64,000 nt of DNA from Glebionis coronaria (taxonomy: Eukaryota; Streptophyta; Magnoliopsida; Asterales; Asteraceae). Every line of letters starts with the position of its first letter. Within the stretch, counting starts at the first letter, position 1. Where the stretch lies: contig CM046876.1 in NCBI GenBank assembly GCA_025667525.1, positions 479,590,557-479,654,556 on the forward strand, written 5' to 3'. Position numbers and translations under genes: made by a program. The notes under the pieces are model-generated. The model had not been told where the DNA came from, ran no database searches, and saw nothing but the letters and a program-made list of their open reading frames with translations. Below, piece by piece: positions 1 to 12,000 of this stretch.

Positions 1-1428
1 ATAGTAGTCTTGATGGTGAGATTCGATATCGGGGTCGTCTTGTATTGCCTCGAACATCGGTATGGATACCACGACTATTTGCCGAGTTTCACGGGGGTGC
101 AATGGGGGGTCACGAGGGTACTCAGAAAACGTATCATCGGATGGCCAGGGAACTTTATTGGATTGGTATGCGTCGGGATGTGGCTAAACTAGTTGCGGAA
201 TGCGGGGTTTGCCAAAAAAATAAGTATTCGAATCGCTCGCCTGCGGGGCTCTTACAGCCATTGGAGTTACCATTTCGGGTGTGGGAAGATTTAACTATGG
301 ATTTTGTGGAAGGTTTGCCAAGGTCGCCAGGGTATAGTATGGTTATGATGGTGGTTGATCGCTTGAGTAAGTCGGCACATTTCATACCAATGAAACACCC
401 CTTTACAGCATCGTCGGTTGCAACAGTGTTCATTAGGGAAGTTGTGCGACTCCATGGGATTCCGTGCTCCATTATCTCTGACCGCGACAAAATATTTGTG
501 AGTCATTTTTGGCGGGAGCTGTTTAAATACCAGGGCACTGTCTTAAAGCGGAGTACAGCTTATCACCCGCAGCTTATCACCCGCAGAACGACGGACAATC
601 ATAAGTAGTTAACAGGAGCTTAGAGACTTATCTTCGTTGTTTTGCCTCTGAGAGACCCAAATAGTGGGCTAAGTGGCTGCCATGGGCCGAGTACTGGTAC
701 AACACCTCTTTTCACTCTGGGATTGGTAGGACACCATTTAAAGTGTTGTACGGTCGGGATCCCCTCGTCTCGTGAGTTACGATCGTGGTACAGCGGTCAC
801 GGCTGAGGTGGATCAGTACTTATGGGAACAAGATCTGGTTCTTGCTGAGTTAAGGGCTCAATATAACCGGGCACAACAGATAATGAAGTCATGGGCATAT
901 GGTAAACGTAGGGATGTTGAATTCGCTGTAGGAGATTTGGTATATTTGAAGTTGAGGCCATACCGTCAGGTCTCGATGGCAAAACGAGTTAATCACAAAT
1001 TGTCTCCACGGTTTTATGGTCTGTTTGCGGTGGTGGAACGGATTGGGCAAGTGGCCTATCGCTTACAGCTACCGGTGACTTCGTCTATACACCCGGTATT
1101 TCATGTGTCGCAGCTGAAACGGGTCATTGGTGATCATCAGGTTGTTGCTGACTTACCAGATGGTTTGGTGACTGAGTCACCACTTGTTCCTGCGGAGGTT
1201 TGTGGCTCACGTCTGAATGATGGTCGTCGAGAAGTGTCGATTGCTTGGAAGGACATACCTGCATCAGAAGCAACCTGGGAAGGTTTTGAAGAAGTGCAGA
1301 GGCAGTTTCCGGATTTTCACCTTGAGGACAAGGTGAGTTTTTGGGACGGGGGTGATGATGCAGATCCTAATCGCTGGGGTAAAGTCTATCAGCGCAAAAA
1401 TACAACTCGAGGGGCTAAGTGTCATTAG
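1..1428 (+). pseudogene. Ty3/gypsy chromovirus pol 3' end (integrase + chromodomain), broken
   Basis: The 3' part of a chromovirus polyprotein; the 5' part lies outside the window. Seen: an HHCC-type integrase zinc finger (final CGVC near 200-215), the integrase core with its first Asp in TMDFVEG (about 295-315) and second in ISDRDK (about 475-490), the GPY-like C-terminal part (FAVGDLVYLKL, HPVFHVSQLK), and a chromodomain (AWKDIPASEATWE, about 1236-1330). Breaks: a 14-nt tandem duplication (557-570 and 571-584) shifts the frame just before the third catalytic residue, and in the original frame the codon where the catalytic Glu is expected is the stop TAA (602-604). The stretch 609-771 continues the homology with a further stop, and 772-1428 is open to the end. 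Known of the family: the chromodomain guides integration into heterochromatin. This copy cannot encode a working integrase. Confidence 0.9.
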
Positions 1429-1442
1429 TTTGAAGTTAATAG

Positions 1443-1540
1443 CTAATGATGTATCTCTTTAGCTTGCTGTGTAAGGGTCAGTATCTATATAATAATGTAT
1501 TTCTCTTTAGCTTGCTGTGTAAGGGTCGGTATCTATATAT
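1443..1540. repeat. 48-bp tandem duplication after the chromovirus pol
   Basis: Two diverged copies of a unit containing agcttgctgtgtaagggtc (at 1461 and 1509). They lie between the chromovirus stop codon and the GH18 remnant, so probably in the element's 3' non-coding region. I could not place an LTR boundary here; the junction with the GH18 remnant is near 1630-1640. Confidence 0.7.
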
Positions 1541-1639
1541 ATAGACTGATCCCCATTAGGTTTGGGGGCATGAGGATTTTGATTATTGTCTTTTTATTTT
1601 TATGAACGGGAGGCTACCCGGGTCTGGCCGGCTGCTTAA

Positions 1640-1991
1640 TTATTTTGTTAATTCCAGCACTATCTTTGCCAATTCCAATTTGATTCGTATCAGTTGACTT
1701 TTGATTGATGAAACTTGTGTAAGGGCTGAGATTATCATTGTCCCAAAACACGTTGAATTGGCCGTTGGTTGGTGAGGTTGTAGATGAAGTGGTGTAGTCG
1801 ATAGCGAAAGTAAGCAAGTATTGGAATTCCACGTTTGGGTTGATGGGTACGTCTGAAAATTTGACATTTTTGAATTGTGCTCCAATATATGTGCGGAACA
1901 GGTCTGATTTTGATATTGTAGCTTGTGTTGATGTTATGGACAAAAGTGATTGTAGAGTGAATAGAAGAATGATTAGCATAAAGAAGTCCAT
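1640..1991 (-). pseudogene. 5' fragment of a GH18 'chitinase 2-like' gene
   Basis: Reading down from 1991, the protein starts with a hydrophobic signal peptide (MDFFMLIILLFTLQ...) followed by the N-terminal strands of the plant GH18 chitinase-2 / RuBisCO-associated-protein group: LFRTYIGAQF, NVKFSDVPINP, FAIDYTT, SPTNGQFNVFWDNDNLSP. After that the match continues in another frame (TQVSSIKSQ), so there is a frameshift near 1705-1715. The fragment ends near 1635, where chromovirus-flanking sequence begins. The catalytic DxxDxDxE strand of GH18 is absent, so only about the first 110 of roughly 300 residues remain. Homology is recognised from motif order and not from a search. A non-functional remnant, probably truncated by the retroelement or a rearrangement. 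Confidence 0.8.
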
Positions 1992-2499
1992 TTGATTGTG
2001 TTTAACGTTTAAGTGATCAGGAAAAAAGCAGTTAAATAGGAATCATCTGTGGACACTAAAGTCAACATTCAAATATGGTGGCGCTAGTGGGCTTCTGCTG
2101 TTGTTGATCGATGAAACTCATAAAAGTGCATTCATGTTTGTTCACTGAATGTTGCTATAGTTGACTATCATACAGATATCCTAGAACACCTTACAAGTCT
2201 CTCAAATAACACACGTAACCACAATTCAACAGAAGTAAAGGAGCAAACTGATAGAAAGTCAACAAGATCAATTTAAAGTTGATGCAATAATACAGTAATA
2301 ATCTTCATTACAACTTTCTTATTGAACAAACAATAATTGCATATGACTTCTACTACTAGTACAATCACTGAATCAATAAGCTAACAGTTCAACCCAACAA
2401 ACACAAAGCAATATATTTCAACAAATTGCAATCGATAATATTTTTTGAGGACCCAAAATGGTTTCAGCGTTGGGTTATTATATACTTATATAGTTATAT

Positions 2500-2660
2500 C
2501 AGAGGTGAATTTGCCATTAGTTGGTGTTGGGTTATCATAACACGTGTGATCAATTGCACAGATTCATCCCATAGAGTTTATTGGCATATCTGTTACGTTG
2601 ACTAACTCAGATTCAGCAAAAATGTACTCACGGAAAATATCCTGAGTTTGCAGATGTTCA
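2500..2660 (-). pseudogene. Second, more decayed GH18 'chitinase 2-like' remnant
   Basis: Too broken for an obvious ORF, but the minus strand reads in one frame: an IFREYIFAES-like block, VNVTDMPINS, a stop, then AIDHTCY and PTPTNGKF. These match, in order, LFRTYIGAQF, VKFSDVPINP, FAIDYTT and SPTNGQF of the neighbouring fragment at 1640-1991. The two lie about 0.6 kb apart on the same strand, so this was probably a tandem pair or cluster of GH18 genes. Confidence 0.7.
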
Positions 2661-3740
2661 ATCAAAGTATTAGGTCTAGAAAACTGAGGGCATGTTTAGG
2701 ATTGCTTGTCCAAAGTTTGTATAATCCAGTACAAACATCAAATGAATGATGTTGCAGAATTTAAAAACCATGTAAATTTCTACTACGTGAAGAATTTTAA
2801 CGCGAGCTTGATCAATTAGAACAAATAGATAAAATCAGTGTTTGGATTGTTATCTAAAGTCTAAACTCTATGTAACTATTTACAGATTCAATTAGCAATC
2901 CCAAACACCATACAAGTTTACTTGACCTTATGATCACAAAGAAGGTTTGTAAACATTGTGCTAGTAGATAAATCAAATTGCGCGAATATTGAAGCTTCTC
3001 CCATACTCAACCAACACAACATTGTAAACATATACATACCAAGAAGGAACAGCTAGCATATCTTCTGAATGCTAATCACAATTGAAACCTGCACCCTTTG
3101 AATCATCTCATCTACATACAACACAAAGATCACACCAAGCTTCCCTTATCAATAAGCCTACTACAGGCAATAAATAGCCCATTCAATGGTGACAACCCAC
3201 AGCTTCTGTCAGTAATAAACAATTAAAACAAAGAACAAATGGTCCAAAATGACGATAGCAATTAGCACTTCCAAATAGCCAAATAACGACGAACAACATC
3301 TTCAACAAAAGGAGCTATAGACACAAACAAAATGACTCCATTTTACCTCCGGTTCTTAGGTGTGTCATAAGTTTCAAAATGCACCCAGGAAACATATCAG
3401 TGTCCACAAATGAAAATGCTCATAGAACATAATAATTCTAGCCAAGCAGGCGAACTTTATTATACAAATATGAATTGGTTATTATCAATCAATAACAAGA
3501 GGGCAAATCAATTCCCAATATTAAAGGGTAACCTTTGGCTTAAGTGCTTAATCTGAAAATAATCCAATTCTCTGCCAAATTTGAAAACAAACTTAGCCAA
3601 ACACTTATACTATAAACTTATAAATATAAGTTAACAATACACAAATTCTATCAACGCTTGATCAGTATTAGCAGCACATCTTCAATTCAGAAAAACAACA
3701 GACAACGGACATAAAAAGCTCAAATTGATAAGAAAATCAA
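2661..3740. other. Intergenic, no gene seen
   Basis: AT-rich sequence between the GH18 remnants and the 3' side of the histone gene. No ORF, RNA gene or repeat was recognised. The last part probably holds the histone mRNA 3' end. Confidence 0.6.
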
Positions 3741-3906
3741 CTTCATTACTTGATTCATCATAAAAAACATCTAAACACAAATCTAACTACAATACTTTTT
3801 AATACCAACAAACACTAACTACTCCATCCAAATTTCACCACAATTAAAAACCATAAACATGTTCCTTTCTTGACAGCAAGACTTGAAACCGAATACCAAA
3901 CACCTC

Positions 3907-4469
<563 letters not shown>

Positions 4470-4522
4470 CTGAAAAAGTATGTGAAATTGATTGTGATGT
4501 AGATTAAATGGGAGGATGGGGG

Positions 4523-4597
4523 TATATATAGTGGGTGAATGGGTAGAAGGTGGATAATGAAGGTGTGTTAGTTTGGAGTATTGGTGGTCGTTGGATT
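4523..4597 (-). promoter_or_regulatory. Histone H4 core promoter: TATA box and nonamer-like element
   Basis: The minus strand reads CTATATATACC at about 4523-4532, a good TATA box that would place initiation near 4495-4500. Further upstream, 4589-4597 reads AATCCAACG on the minus strand, one mismatch from the plant histone nonamer CATCCAACG. A poorer match to the octamer (CGCGGATC) lies around 4650. Motifs named from knowledge of plant histone promoters; function not shown. Confidence 0.6.
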
Positions 4598-4619
4598 AAA
4601 GTGTATGGTGATGGACGGT

Positions 4620-5248
4620 TCAGATGGGGTGCTTGTCCCACGGATGGGTGACCTGGCAGATGGGTTGTGCATTTTGTGGGAAAAATAGGATTTTCGTTTA
4701 GACTGTCTGAAAATTTTGAATGAAAATCAAATATGGTTTAAATGTGGGCGGTTCTTTTTTTTTTTTTTGCCAAAAACAAGTTGAAACTTGAAAGTCAAAA
4801 ACCGATTCGGCAATTCGAAAGAAAATGCTACTGGCCTGTTATCTTATTTTTGACAAAAACAAGTTTAAACTAATTCAAAAAGAAAATGTTACTGTACATG
4901 CATAAAAATTTGACTAATTGTGTTCAATTTTAACTATTCCAATTTAAATTGACCTGACTTTTAATAATTATCAACACTGTTTTAAATATATTATTCTTTC
5001 GTTTATTAAGACTCGATTTGTAAAATATTTATTTAGACTAATAGTGTGTATTTTCGCTAATTACTTGACTTTTTTAAAAATTAGCATATCATTTTTTTTT
5101 TCAATTTCGTTATTTATTGTAAGCTATCTAAACGTAGGTACTAACTTATACTTTCGTTTTCTTAAGGATATATAATGTAAGGGTGCGTTTGGTTTACTAT
5201 TTGGAATCACTATCGGTATGAATTTGATAAAGAGAATATATGTAATCA
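4620..5248. other. Intergenic, AT-rich
   Basis: No coding or RNA gene seen. It ends in the target of the LINE insertion. The words gggtgcgtttggttt at 5180-5195 resemble one end of common plant MITEs, but no matching inverted end was found. Confidence 0.5.
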
Positions 5249-5261
5249 AGTATATAGGTAT

Positions 5262-5779
5262 AAACATGAGTCATCCAACACTAGAGCAGGTAAGGATGAA
5301 ATAACAGGCCCCTGCTTGTTTGAAACCACATTAGCATAAGATCCTTGTTGGTGAACCCGTTGCGAAGAAGGTGTCGTCTTAGAGAATGTCTTAGGTGCCA
5401 AATGGGAGTTTGATATATTTTTAGGAGGACGTACAAATCTTACCGGAGAATCATAGAGGTGAAAGCTTCCAATCCATAAGGTACAAATATTCTCCACAAG
5501 TTGAGATAGATTAAAAACCTTTATAAACCGAACGAATGCAAATCTCTTACCAACTTTGGACCTTTTTAATGGAATGAACACATCTACCATTGTGCCATAT
5601 ATGCTGCAAGTTTTCCACATATCACGCGCCGTAACATGATTAGGAAAGTTGGTCACGTAAATGGAATGAGAGACTTTCTGAGTATGGTCCTCGAAAGAAA
5701 ATGAAGATTTATGAAACGGTTGAGCCATGAGCCACATACCACGAAAAACAGTAACAGGAGAATGAAGAATCGAAAACAA
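5262..5779 (-). pseudogene. LINE ORF1, RNA-recognition-motif part (inverted segment)
   Basis: The minus-strand reading contains an RRM: RNP2-like SIYVTNFP and RNP1-like KRFAFVRF, about 40 residues apart, followed by a linker ending in PALVLDDSC. Plant L1 ORF1 proteins have this layout and bind the LINE RNA. The protein text stops at 5262, exactly at the target duplication, and resumes on the plus strand at about 5790 with DHDFSKHLMGK. The two strands together therefore give one ORF1 that was inverted on insertion, and this is not a separate host gene. Confidence 0.85.
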
Positions 5780-5785
5780 AACCCT

Positions 5786-6721
5786 TTAACCGATCATGAT
5801 TTCTCCAAACATTTGATGGGTAAACTTAAACTTCCTTCATCCATTCCTAACCTCCTTTCAATTATGAAGGACGAAGGTTTTAATGGTGTAAAGTTATCAT
5901 ACTTAGGTGGCTTGTGGGTACTGATTGAATGTGGTTCTGAGATTGAGAAGGATAAAATGCTACAACACACGGGTGTTAAATTGTGGTTCAAGAAGATCAT
6001 GATCGCGTCTACTGATTTTGTAAGTGATGAACGGATAGTATGGATTGACATTGAAGGTATTTCTCCTGTTGCTTGGACTAAGGCAACAGTTACCAAAATT
6101 TTTAATAAATAGGGTACGGCAATGGATATCGAGGATAATAATGGCCATGTATTTGGGCACAAACGTTTGTGTATCTTAATCAAACACCCGGTCTCGATCT
6201 TGGACTCATTCAAGATTATTGTAAAAGGCAAAGTGTACTTGGTCCATGTCAAGGAACTCTTTACGTGGAATCCATCTTTCCTGGAGTATACAGAAAATGA
6301 AGCATTATCTGATGAGGACTCTTCCAGTCAACATTCCAATAATGGAGATGATGATACAGTGTCGAACAAAGAAGGGTTGGAAGTGGATGTTAACAGAAGT
6401 GATGATGAAGAAATCCCAGAAGCAGTGTTTGGATCGTCGTCCACGGGTCAGAACGTGGACAAATTTGATAATATAGGTAACGACGATGGTGTAGATGAAC
6501 AGTTGGAGAAGAGTAATAGTAAACCTGCATCGAGTTCTTCCATTCCTCATCCACCTGGCTATACGCCAGAACAATCAGTACATCGGGATGCGAATGTTCA
6601 TGCAAGTGTTAGCGAGGGTAATGTAGATCCTCAAGTTCAATTTAATAGTTCACCAGTTATTGAGATGTCTACAGCGAATCACTCAACATCTGAAACTTAT
6701 CCCAAACCACTTAATGTCTAG
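5786..6721 (+). pseudogene. LINE ORF1, C-terminal part
   Basis: Continues ORF1 from the inverted segment: DFSKHLMGK, LSYLGGLWVLIE, WIDIEGISPVAW, then a Ser/Asp/Glu-rich tail with a Pro-rich end. One in-frame stop (TAG at 6110-6112) interrupts the conserved part where the relatives have Trp; the frame is otherwise open to 6721. In plant LINEs this region follows the RRM and belongs to the RNA-binding ORF1 protein. Confidence 0.8.
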
Positions 6722-6873
6722 GGGGAGTCTTGGTCTCATAACAAAGTAGGTTCAGCGTTGTAAGTAATGGAAAGCCTTATCCAGCTAGGTAATGCTATGG
6801 GATATTCCATGGACGGATGCACAAAGGATCTTGAGACAATTATAGAAGATCAAGGAGCTGGGAACGGTATTAG

Positions 6874-7791
6874 ATGAATGCTTTATCTATTAATATTCAG
6901 GGTATTGGACATAAGACCAAAAAAGGAGTGGGTAAAGGCGATGTCACACTCATTTAAACTTAATTTTTTGGCAATCCAAGAAACAAAGATGCCTTCGATT
7001 TCTCAAATGGTGGTTAGATCTCTTTGGGGCATTTCTAATTTTGATTTTGTTTCTAGTGATGCTCTAGGAGCGTCGGGCGGTATTTTGTGTATATGGGAAG
7101 CTTCTATCTTTAAAAAAGAGAACGTTACTGTTTCGGATAATTTTATAGCTGTTTTCGGTACATGGTTAACGAATAATTCCAAGATTCTCTTCATTGTCAT
7201 CTATGCCCCTCAACAGCAATCTCAGAAGAAAAAGCTTTGTGAGTATATTTCGATCATATTAGGTAGATGGAATGGAGAAGTTGTTATTATGGGGGATTTT
7301 AATGAGGTTCGTTTTTCTTATGAACGTATAGGTTCATGTTTCAATCCTTACAGTGCGAAACAATTCGACAAGTTCATCATTGATTCTGGTTTGGTGGACA
7401 TCCCTTTGGAAGGTTACTCATTTACTTGGTCTCATCATACGGCTGCTAAAATGAGTAAACTGGATCGGTTCCTTATATATGATGGTATGTTTTCCCTCTT
7501 TCCTTCTTTGTCAGCCATTTGTTTAGACCGGCACCTTTCTGATCATCGTCCAATACTTCTTCGAGAAGTTCACGTTGATTTTGGGCCCATTCCATTTAGG
7601 ATATATCACTTTTGGTTTAAGTACGTTGGGTTCGATGACTTGATAAAAACAGCTTGGTCTTCCTTCTCGCATACAGATAGTAATGATATGATTAGATTTC
7701 GAAAAAAATTACAGGATCTTAAAGGCATCATCCGTGGCTGGATTCGGAACATAAAAAATGAGGTTATTTTTGAAAAAAACAATATTGTTAC
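6874..7791 (+). pseudogene. LINE ORF2, endonuclease domain
   Basis: Apurinic-like (EEP) endonuclease that nicks target DNA for target-primed reverse transcription. Seen: LSINIQG at the N-terminus, FLAIQETK (catalytic Glu), GGILCIW, VIMGDFNE, SFTWSH, and SDHRPIL (catalytic Asp-His). The initiator ATG is at 6874; a length change in the A-run near 6919-6924 shifts the frame after about 15 codons, and the rest is open to 7790. The coding text is cut at 7791 by the solo LTR and continues at 10796 in the same frame. Confidence 0.9.
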
Positions 7792-10790
7792 TGTAACACC
7801 CCATTTTGATAAATGGAATATCACAGGATAATTATAGCGTATCATCAAAGCATACAAGGTAAATGTCTAAAACATTAAATGACCATAAAAGAATCCAGAA
7901 ACAAACATCGGATCCACATAAGCTCTACACACGAAATGCACTAGTGTAGAATGTAAGGAAAGGACGAAACAATGTCAAGCAAAGCAAAAGTATGTAAATT
8001 CATTAAAGAATGAAAGAAAGTTGGCACCTCATTCCATGCACGCACTCTTGGATTCCTAGCTTTGCCCTTTAGTACCTGCCGTATTGGGACATGGAAAGAG
8101 AAATACGGCTGAGCAATACGCTCAGTGTGCATATATATAACATAGAATGTAAAGGACATAAGCAAGTAATGAATGAAATGAATAGTATAGCAGCAGAATA
8201 AATGTATATCCTAGAAAATCTGGTTTAAGTTCATAATACTGGTTTATATTTATGAAAAGACTTATGTTTAGTTTATCTTGAAAATTTGTATTTTAAATAT
8301 GTCGAGAGCCCATATAGGTCATGTTATATCCACGTGCATGAATACTTGGAGGGGTGTCCTCGTCATGCAATTAAAGGGGCTGCCTCTAATTAATATATAA
8401 AATGAGTGGAGGGATCAGGAATTGTAACAGATGCAAGGCACACACCATATTTACCATGAAATCATACTACTTGTCCTATGATGCACCCATTCGCCCCATA
8501 TGATAATAATAATACTGGCAAAAATTGTAAAGGGACGTTGCGAGTAATCACTCTCACCGCAGAAGAGTCAAAACATCGGTGCCTCCAGTGCTATGGTTAT
8601 GGAACCCCCATAACTAGGTGAAACTGACATGCATGTATATAGCTCAGGCAATCTAAAATAATCATACATATACTGATGTGTTTAAGACGCTTAAACTACT
8701 GGGAAAAGCAGATGGCTGCAAACGGGGAATCCTAATATAGGAAGAAAGATGTCCTTACTGAAGGACAAAATATTCGTACCTTATGTCCGGTAAATGAAGA
8801 CAGAAACAGACGTAGACGATCACTCCGACTTCACAATAGCTACATAATGAAGGGACATGAATAAGAGTCGATCTTACTTATACATACTTGTTATTTGGTT
8901 TACTTGATGTGTTCATACTTATTGTACTAGTTCTTGTCTTGTCTTATTATTTCATGCTTTAATAATGTATTTCTTATAGTTTCATGTGTTTTAGATTAAT
9001 GTGTTTAATGTTTTAAGTGTTGTTATACTTGTTATAACATAATGAGTAACTTTCTAAAAATAACAGTTTCGATATATAGTAACTTTCCAAAAATAGCAGG
9101 TTTTCATATATAGTAACTTTCTAAAAATAGTAAGTTTCCTTAAATAGTAAGTTTCTAAAAATATAAAGTTTCCATAATTAGTAAGTTTCCAAAATAGAAA
9201 GTTTCTGTATTTAATTTATAGAAAGTTTCTATAAATAGTATGTTACCATATTTAATGTATTACCATAAATAGCATGTTAGCATATTTAGTATATTTCCAT
9301 ATTTATCATATTACCATATTTATCATGTTGCCATCAATAATATAATTTCATAATTAATTATATGCATATTTTATATCATTTATTATTATATCATAAAGTT
9401 TAATAATTAATTAATACTTAGCTTATTATTAATTAATAATATCATGTCATGTTATTATAAGTTTATCATTAATTAATAATATTACATGTTCTATGTTATT
9501 AAACTTACCTTAAAAAGATATTAATTAACTTAACCTAAGTTTTAATTAATTAAATTCATGTTTATGAATAATTAAATAATTAATTATTATAACCTAAGTT
9601 TATTTAAATAAATGTACATATATATTTTATCATGGTTTTAATTAAATAAACATAACATAAGTTTTAATGTAATTAAACCAAAATTAATTAATAACTAAAT
9701 TAATTAAACATACATAACTTAATTTACATGTCGGTTTAATTACGCGTTTCTGAAATGTTAAGTTCCCGAGCCCCGACTCGAGACCCGGCCATCGAGCCAC
9801 AACAACTCATCGAGAGCCTACGAATCTCGGCTTGCTGCTGCACCGAGCCAAACAACCCCCAGCCGAAGCTGGGGTTTCCCCTACCTACGTTGAGTTCCCA
9901 CCGAGCACCCCCAAAGGGTCTCAGTTCCCACCGCTAGGCCAAGATACCCACTGGGGTCTTGGTCCTTACGGCTGCCAACCCTACCACCACCACCGTTAGC
10001 CCAAAGCTGGCGGCTGGTGGGTTTATGTCCACGCCGACCCCCAAAGGGGTTGAGGCTGTTGATGATGCGACACCACCGAGACCTCCATGGTCTCGGTTGG
10101 CTGCGATAGAGACAAATACCCCCCACCAAAACCCTTTTTGTTTTATTATTAGTGGATCTAACATAATTACATGTTTTTTTATTTATATTCTTAATAAATC
10201 TTGATCATAACATAATAAAAATAAAATAAGAAAAAGCATTTGAGGGATACCAATGCGTGTATTAAAATAGAATGAACACGAACGCGTTATCGTATCAATA
10301 ACAAAATCAAAACAGATTCCTCTTGGTGTTCTATGGGTGCCGCGTCAATAGAGAGAGAGAGGCAAGGAGGAGACTAGGGTTTTAGTTTCTGTAAAAGTGT
10401 TTAATAAAATCCTCTGTAGTTTTTTTTAACCCTTATATTGGTTATGGGTATGGGCCAAGCCCGGTTCTCCTTCCGTTCTTTCTAAAACCGGCGGACCAAA
10501 CACCCCCTATACTTTTGGTGTTTGCTTTTCTTGTTTAATATTTATCGTGTACATTCTTATTTAATTATCGTGCTTCCGTTACTTGAACATGTTCTTAATA
10601 TCGTACGTACATACTTATCGTATATTAATATTCGTGTTTACGTACATAATACTTATGATAATTAATTAATATACATAGTGTTCGTATTAAATATTGGTGA
10701 TACATGGCGTATATTAATTAATTATATATTTTAAATTTAACGGTAACTTCGTACATTAATGATCGTAGGATTTTTATAGCGGGTTTTTCA
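7792..10790 (+). mobile_element. Solo LTR (about 3.0 kb) inserted in LINE ORF2
   Basis: Starts TGTAACACCCC and ends GTTTTTCA, flanked by the perfect 5-bp duplication GTTAC (7787-7791 and 10791-10795). Removing it plus one GTTAC restores the LINE reading frame across the junction, which proves the boundaries. There is no internal coding region, PBS or second LTR, so it is a solo LTR left by LTR-LTR recombination. Its length and TGTAACACCC start suggest a Ty3/gypsy-type parent, but the family is not identified. Short ORFs in its GC-rich part (9755-10130) show nothing protein-like. Confidence 0.92.
9040..9320. repeat. Imperfect tandem repeat inside the solo LTR
   Basis: About seven or more degenerate copies of a word like agtaactttctaaaaatag, spaced roughly 25-40 nt, followed by an AT-rich stretch. 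Confidence 0.65.
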
Positions 10791-10795
10791 GTTAC

Positions 10796-12000
10796 GGAGT
10801 TAGGGTCTATTGACAAGGCTTTAGACAGTGGGGTTGCCGATGAGAATCTTGGGTTAAGGCGTATGGACTTGAAACGGAAACTTCTTGACATCAATAATTT
10901 CGAATCTAAGGATCTTTATCAGAAATCTAAGATAAAATGGGCGATTGAGGGGGATGAAAATTCCAAGTTTTTTCATGGTGTGATATAAAAGGAGATCGCA
11001 ACTTGCTATTCGTGGTATTTTTGTTGATGGTATTTGGTGCACCGATCCTAATGTTATAAAGAATGCCTTTTTCTCTCACTTTGCTAACAGGTTTTAAAAA
11101 AAGGTGGAATCAAGATTAAAAATTAATTTCCATTTTCCTAAACAGTTGTTGCCATTTCAAGCTGTTGATTTAGAAAAGGATGTTAATAACGATGAGATCA
11201 AAAGAGCTGTTTGGGGTTGTGGTGATAACAAATCCCCGGGACCTGACGGGTTCACTTTCGAATTCTTCAAAAAATATTGGGACATTGTTGGTGAAGACCT
11301 GTGTGTTGCGGTTAATTATTTCTTCATAAAAGGCTCCTTCGCAAAAGGTTGTAATTCCTCATTTGTGACTCTTATTCCTAAAGTTATTGACGCGAAATTT
11401 GTGCCGGATTTTCGTCCCATTAGCTTAATTGGTTGTCTCTATAAGGTGGTCACTAAGATCCTTGCTAACAGATTGAGCTTGGTCATTGCTGATCTTGTCT
11501 CAGACACTCAAACGACCTTTTTGCCATGTAGACAAATTTTAGATGGTCCTTTTATTTTGGACGATATTATTCATTAGAGTAAAAGGAAGAAGTCAAGGGC
11601 GATGATTTTCAAAGTCGAATTTGCGAAGGCGTATGACTCTGTTCGTTGGGACTACCTGCTTGATGTTTTAGAGGCATTTGGGTTTGGATCGAAATTGTGT
11701 AATTGGATTCGAGGTACGCTCAACACATCTAGATCTTCTATTCTTGTGAACGGTAGCCCGTCCTTAGAGTTTCCTTGTTATCAAGGACTAAAACAAGGGG
11801 ACCCTCTTGCACCATATTTATTTATTCTTGTTATGGAGTCATTCCACTTATCCATGAACCGAGCTGTAAATGAAGGGTTCTTCAAAGGGTTGATTCTGCC
11901 GGGTTCTATGTCCATATCTCATCTTTTTTATGTTGATGATGCAATGTTTTTAGGGGAGTGGTCGCAAGATAATCTTCAAGGTATCATTAATATATTTTGA
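10796..12000 (+). pseudogene. LINE ORF2, reverse transcriptase domain
   Basis: Continues ORF2 after the solo LTR (KALDSG, RKLLDINN, KWAIEGDENSKFFHG), then the L1-type RT blocks: NKSPGPDGFTFEFFKKYW, FRPISLIGCLYKVVTK, the palm Asp in FKVEFAKAYDSVRWDYL, GLKQGDPLAPYLFIL, and the active-site pair FYVDDA, where most relatives have FYADDA. Breaks: a 1-nt shift near 10987, a stop at 11098 (TAA), and an in-frame TAG at 11575-11577 between palm motifs. The domain is otherwise near full length. Confidence 0.9.

Noticed and set aside
5180..5248. Possible MITE (gggtgcgtttggttt start) hit by the LINE
   Set aside because: No inverted partner end or target duplication could be found around 13596-13641 or 20940.
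5246..5779. An RRM protein as an independent host gene
   Set aside because: Its end coincides with the LINE target duplication and its text continues as LINE ORF1 on the other strand.
9755..10204. Pro-rich ORFs in the GC-rich part of the solo LTR
   Set aside because: Frames open on both strands in a GC-rich LTR segment, with no domain or codon pattern of a gene.
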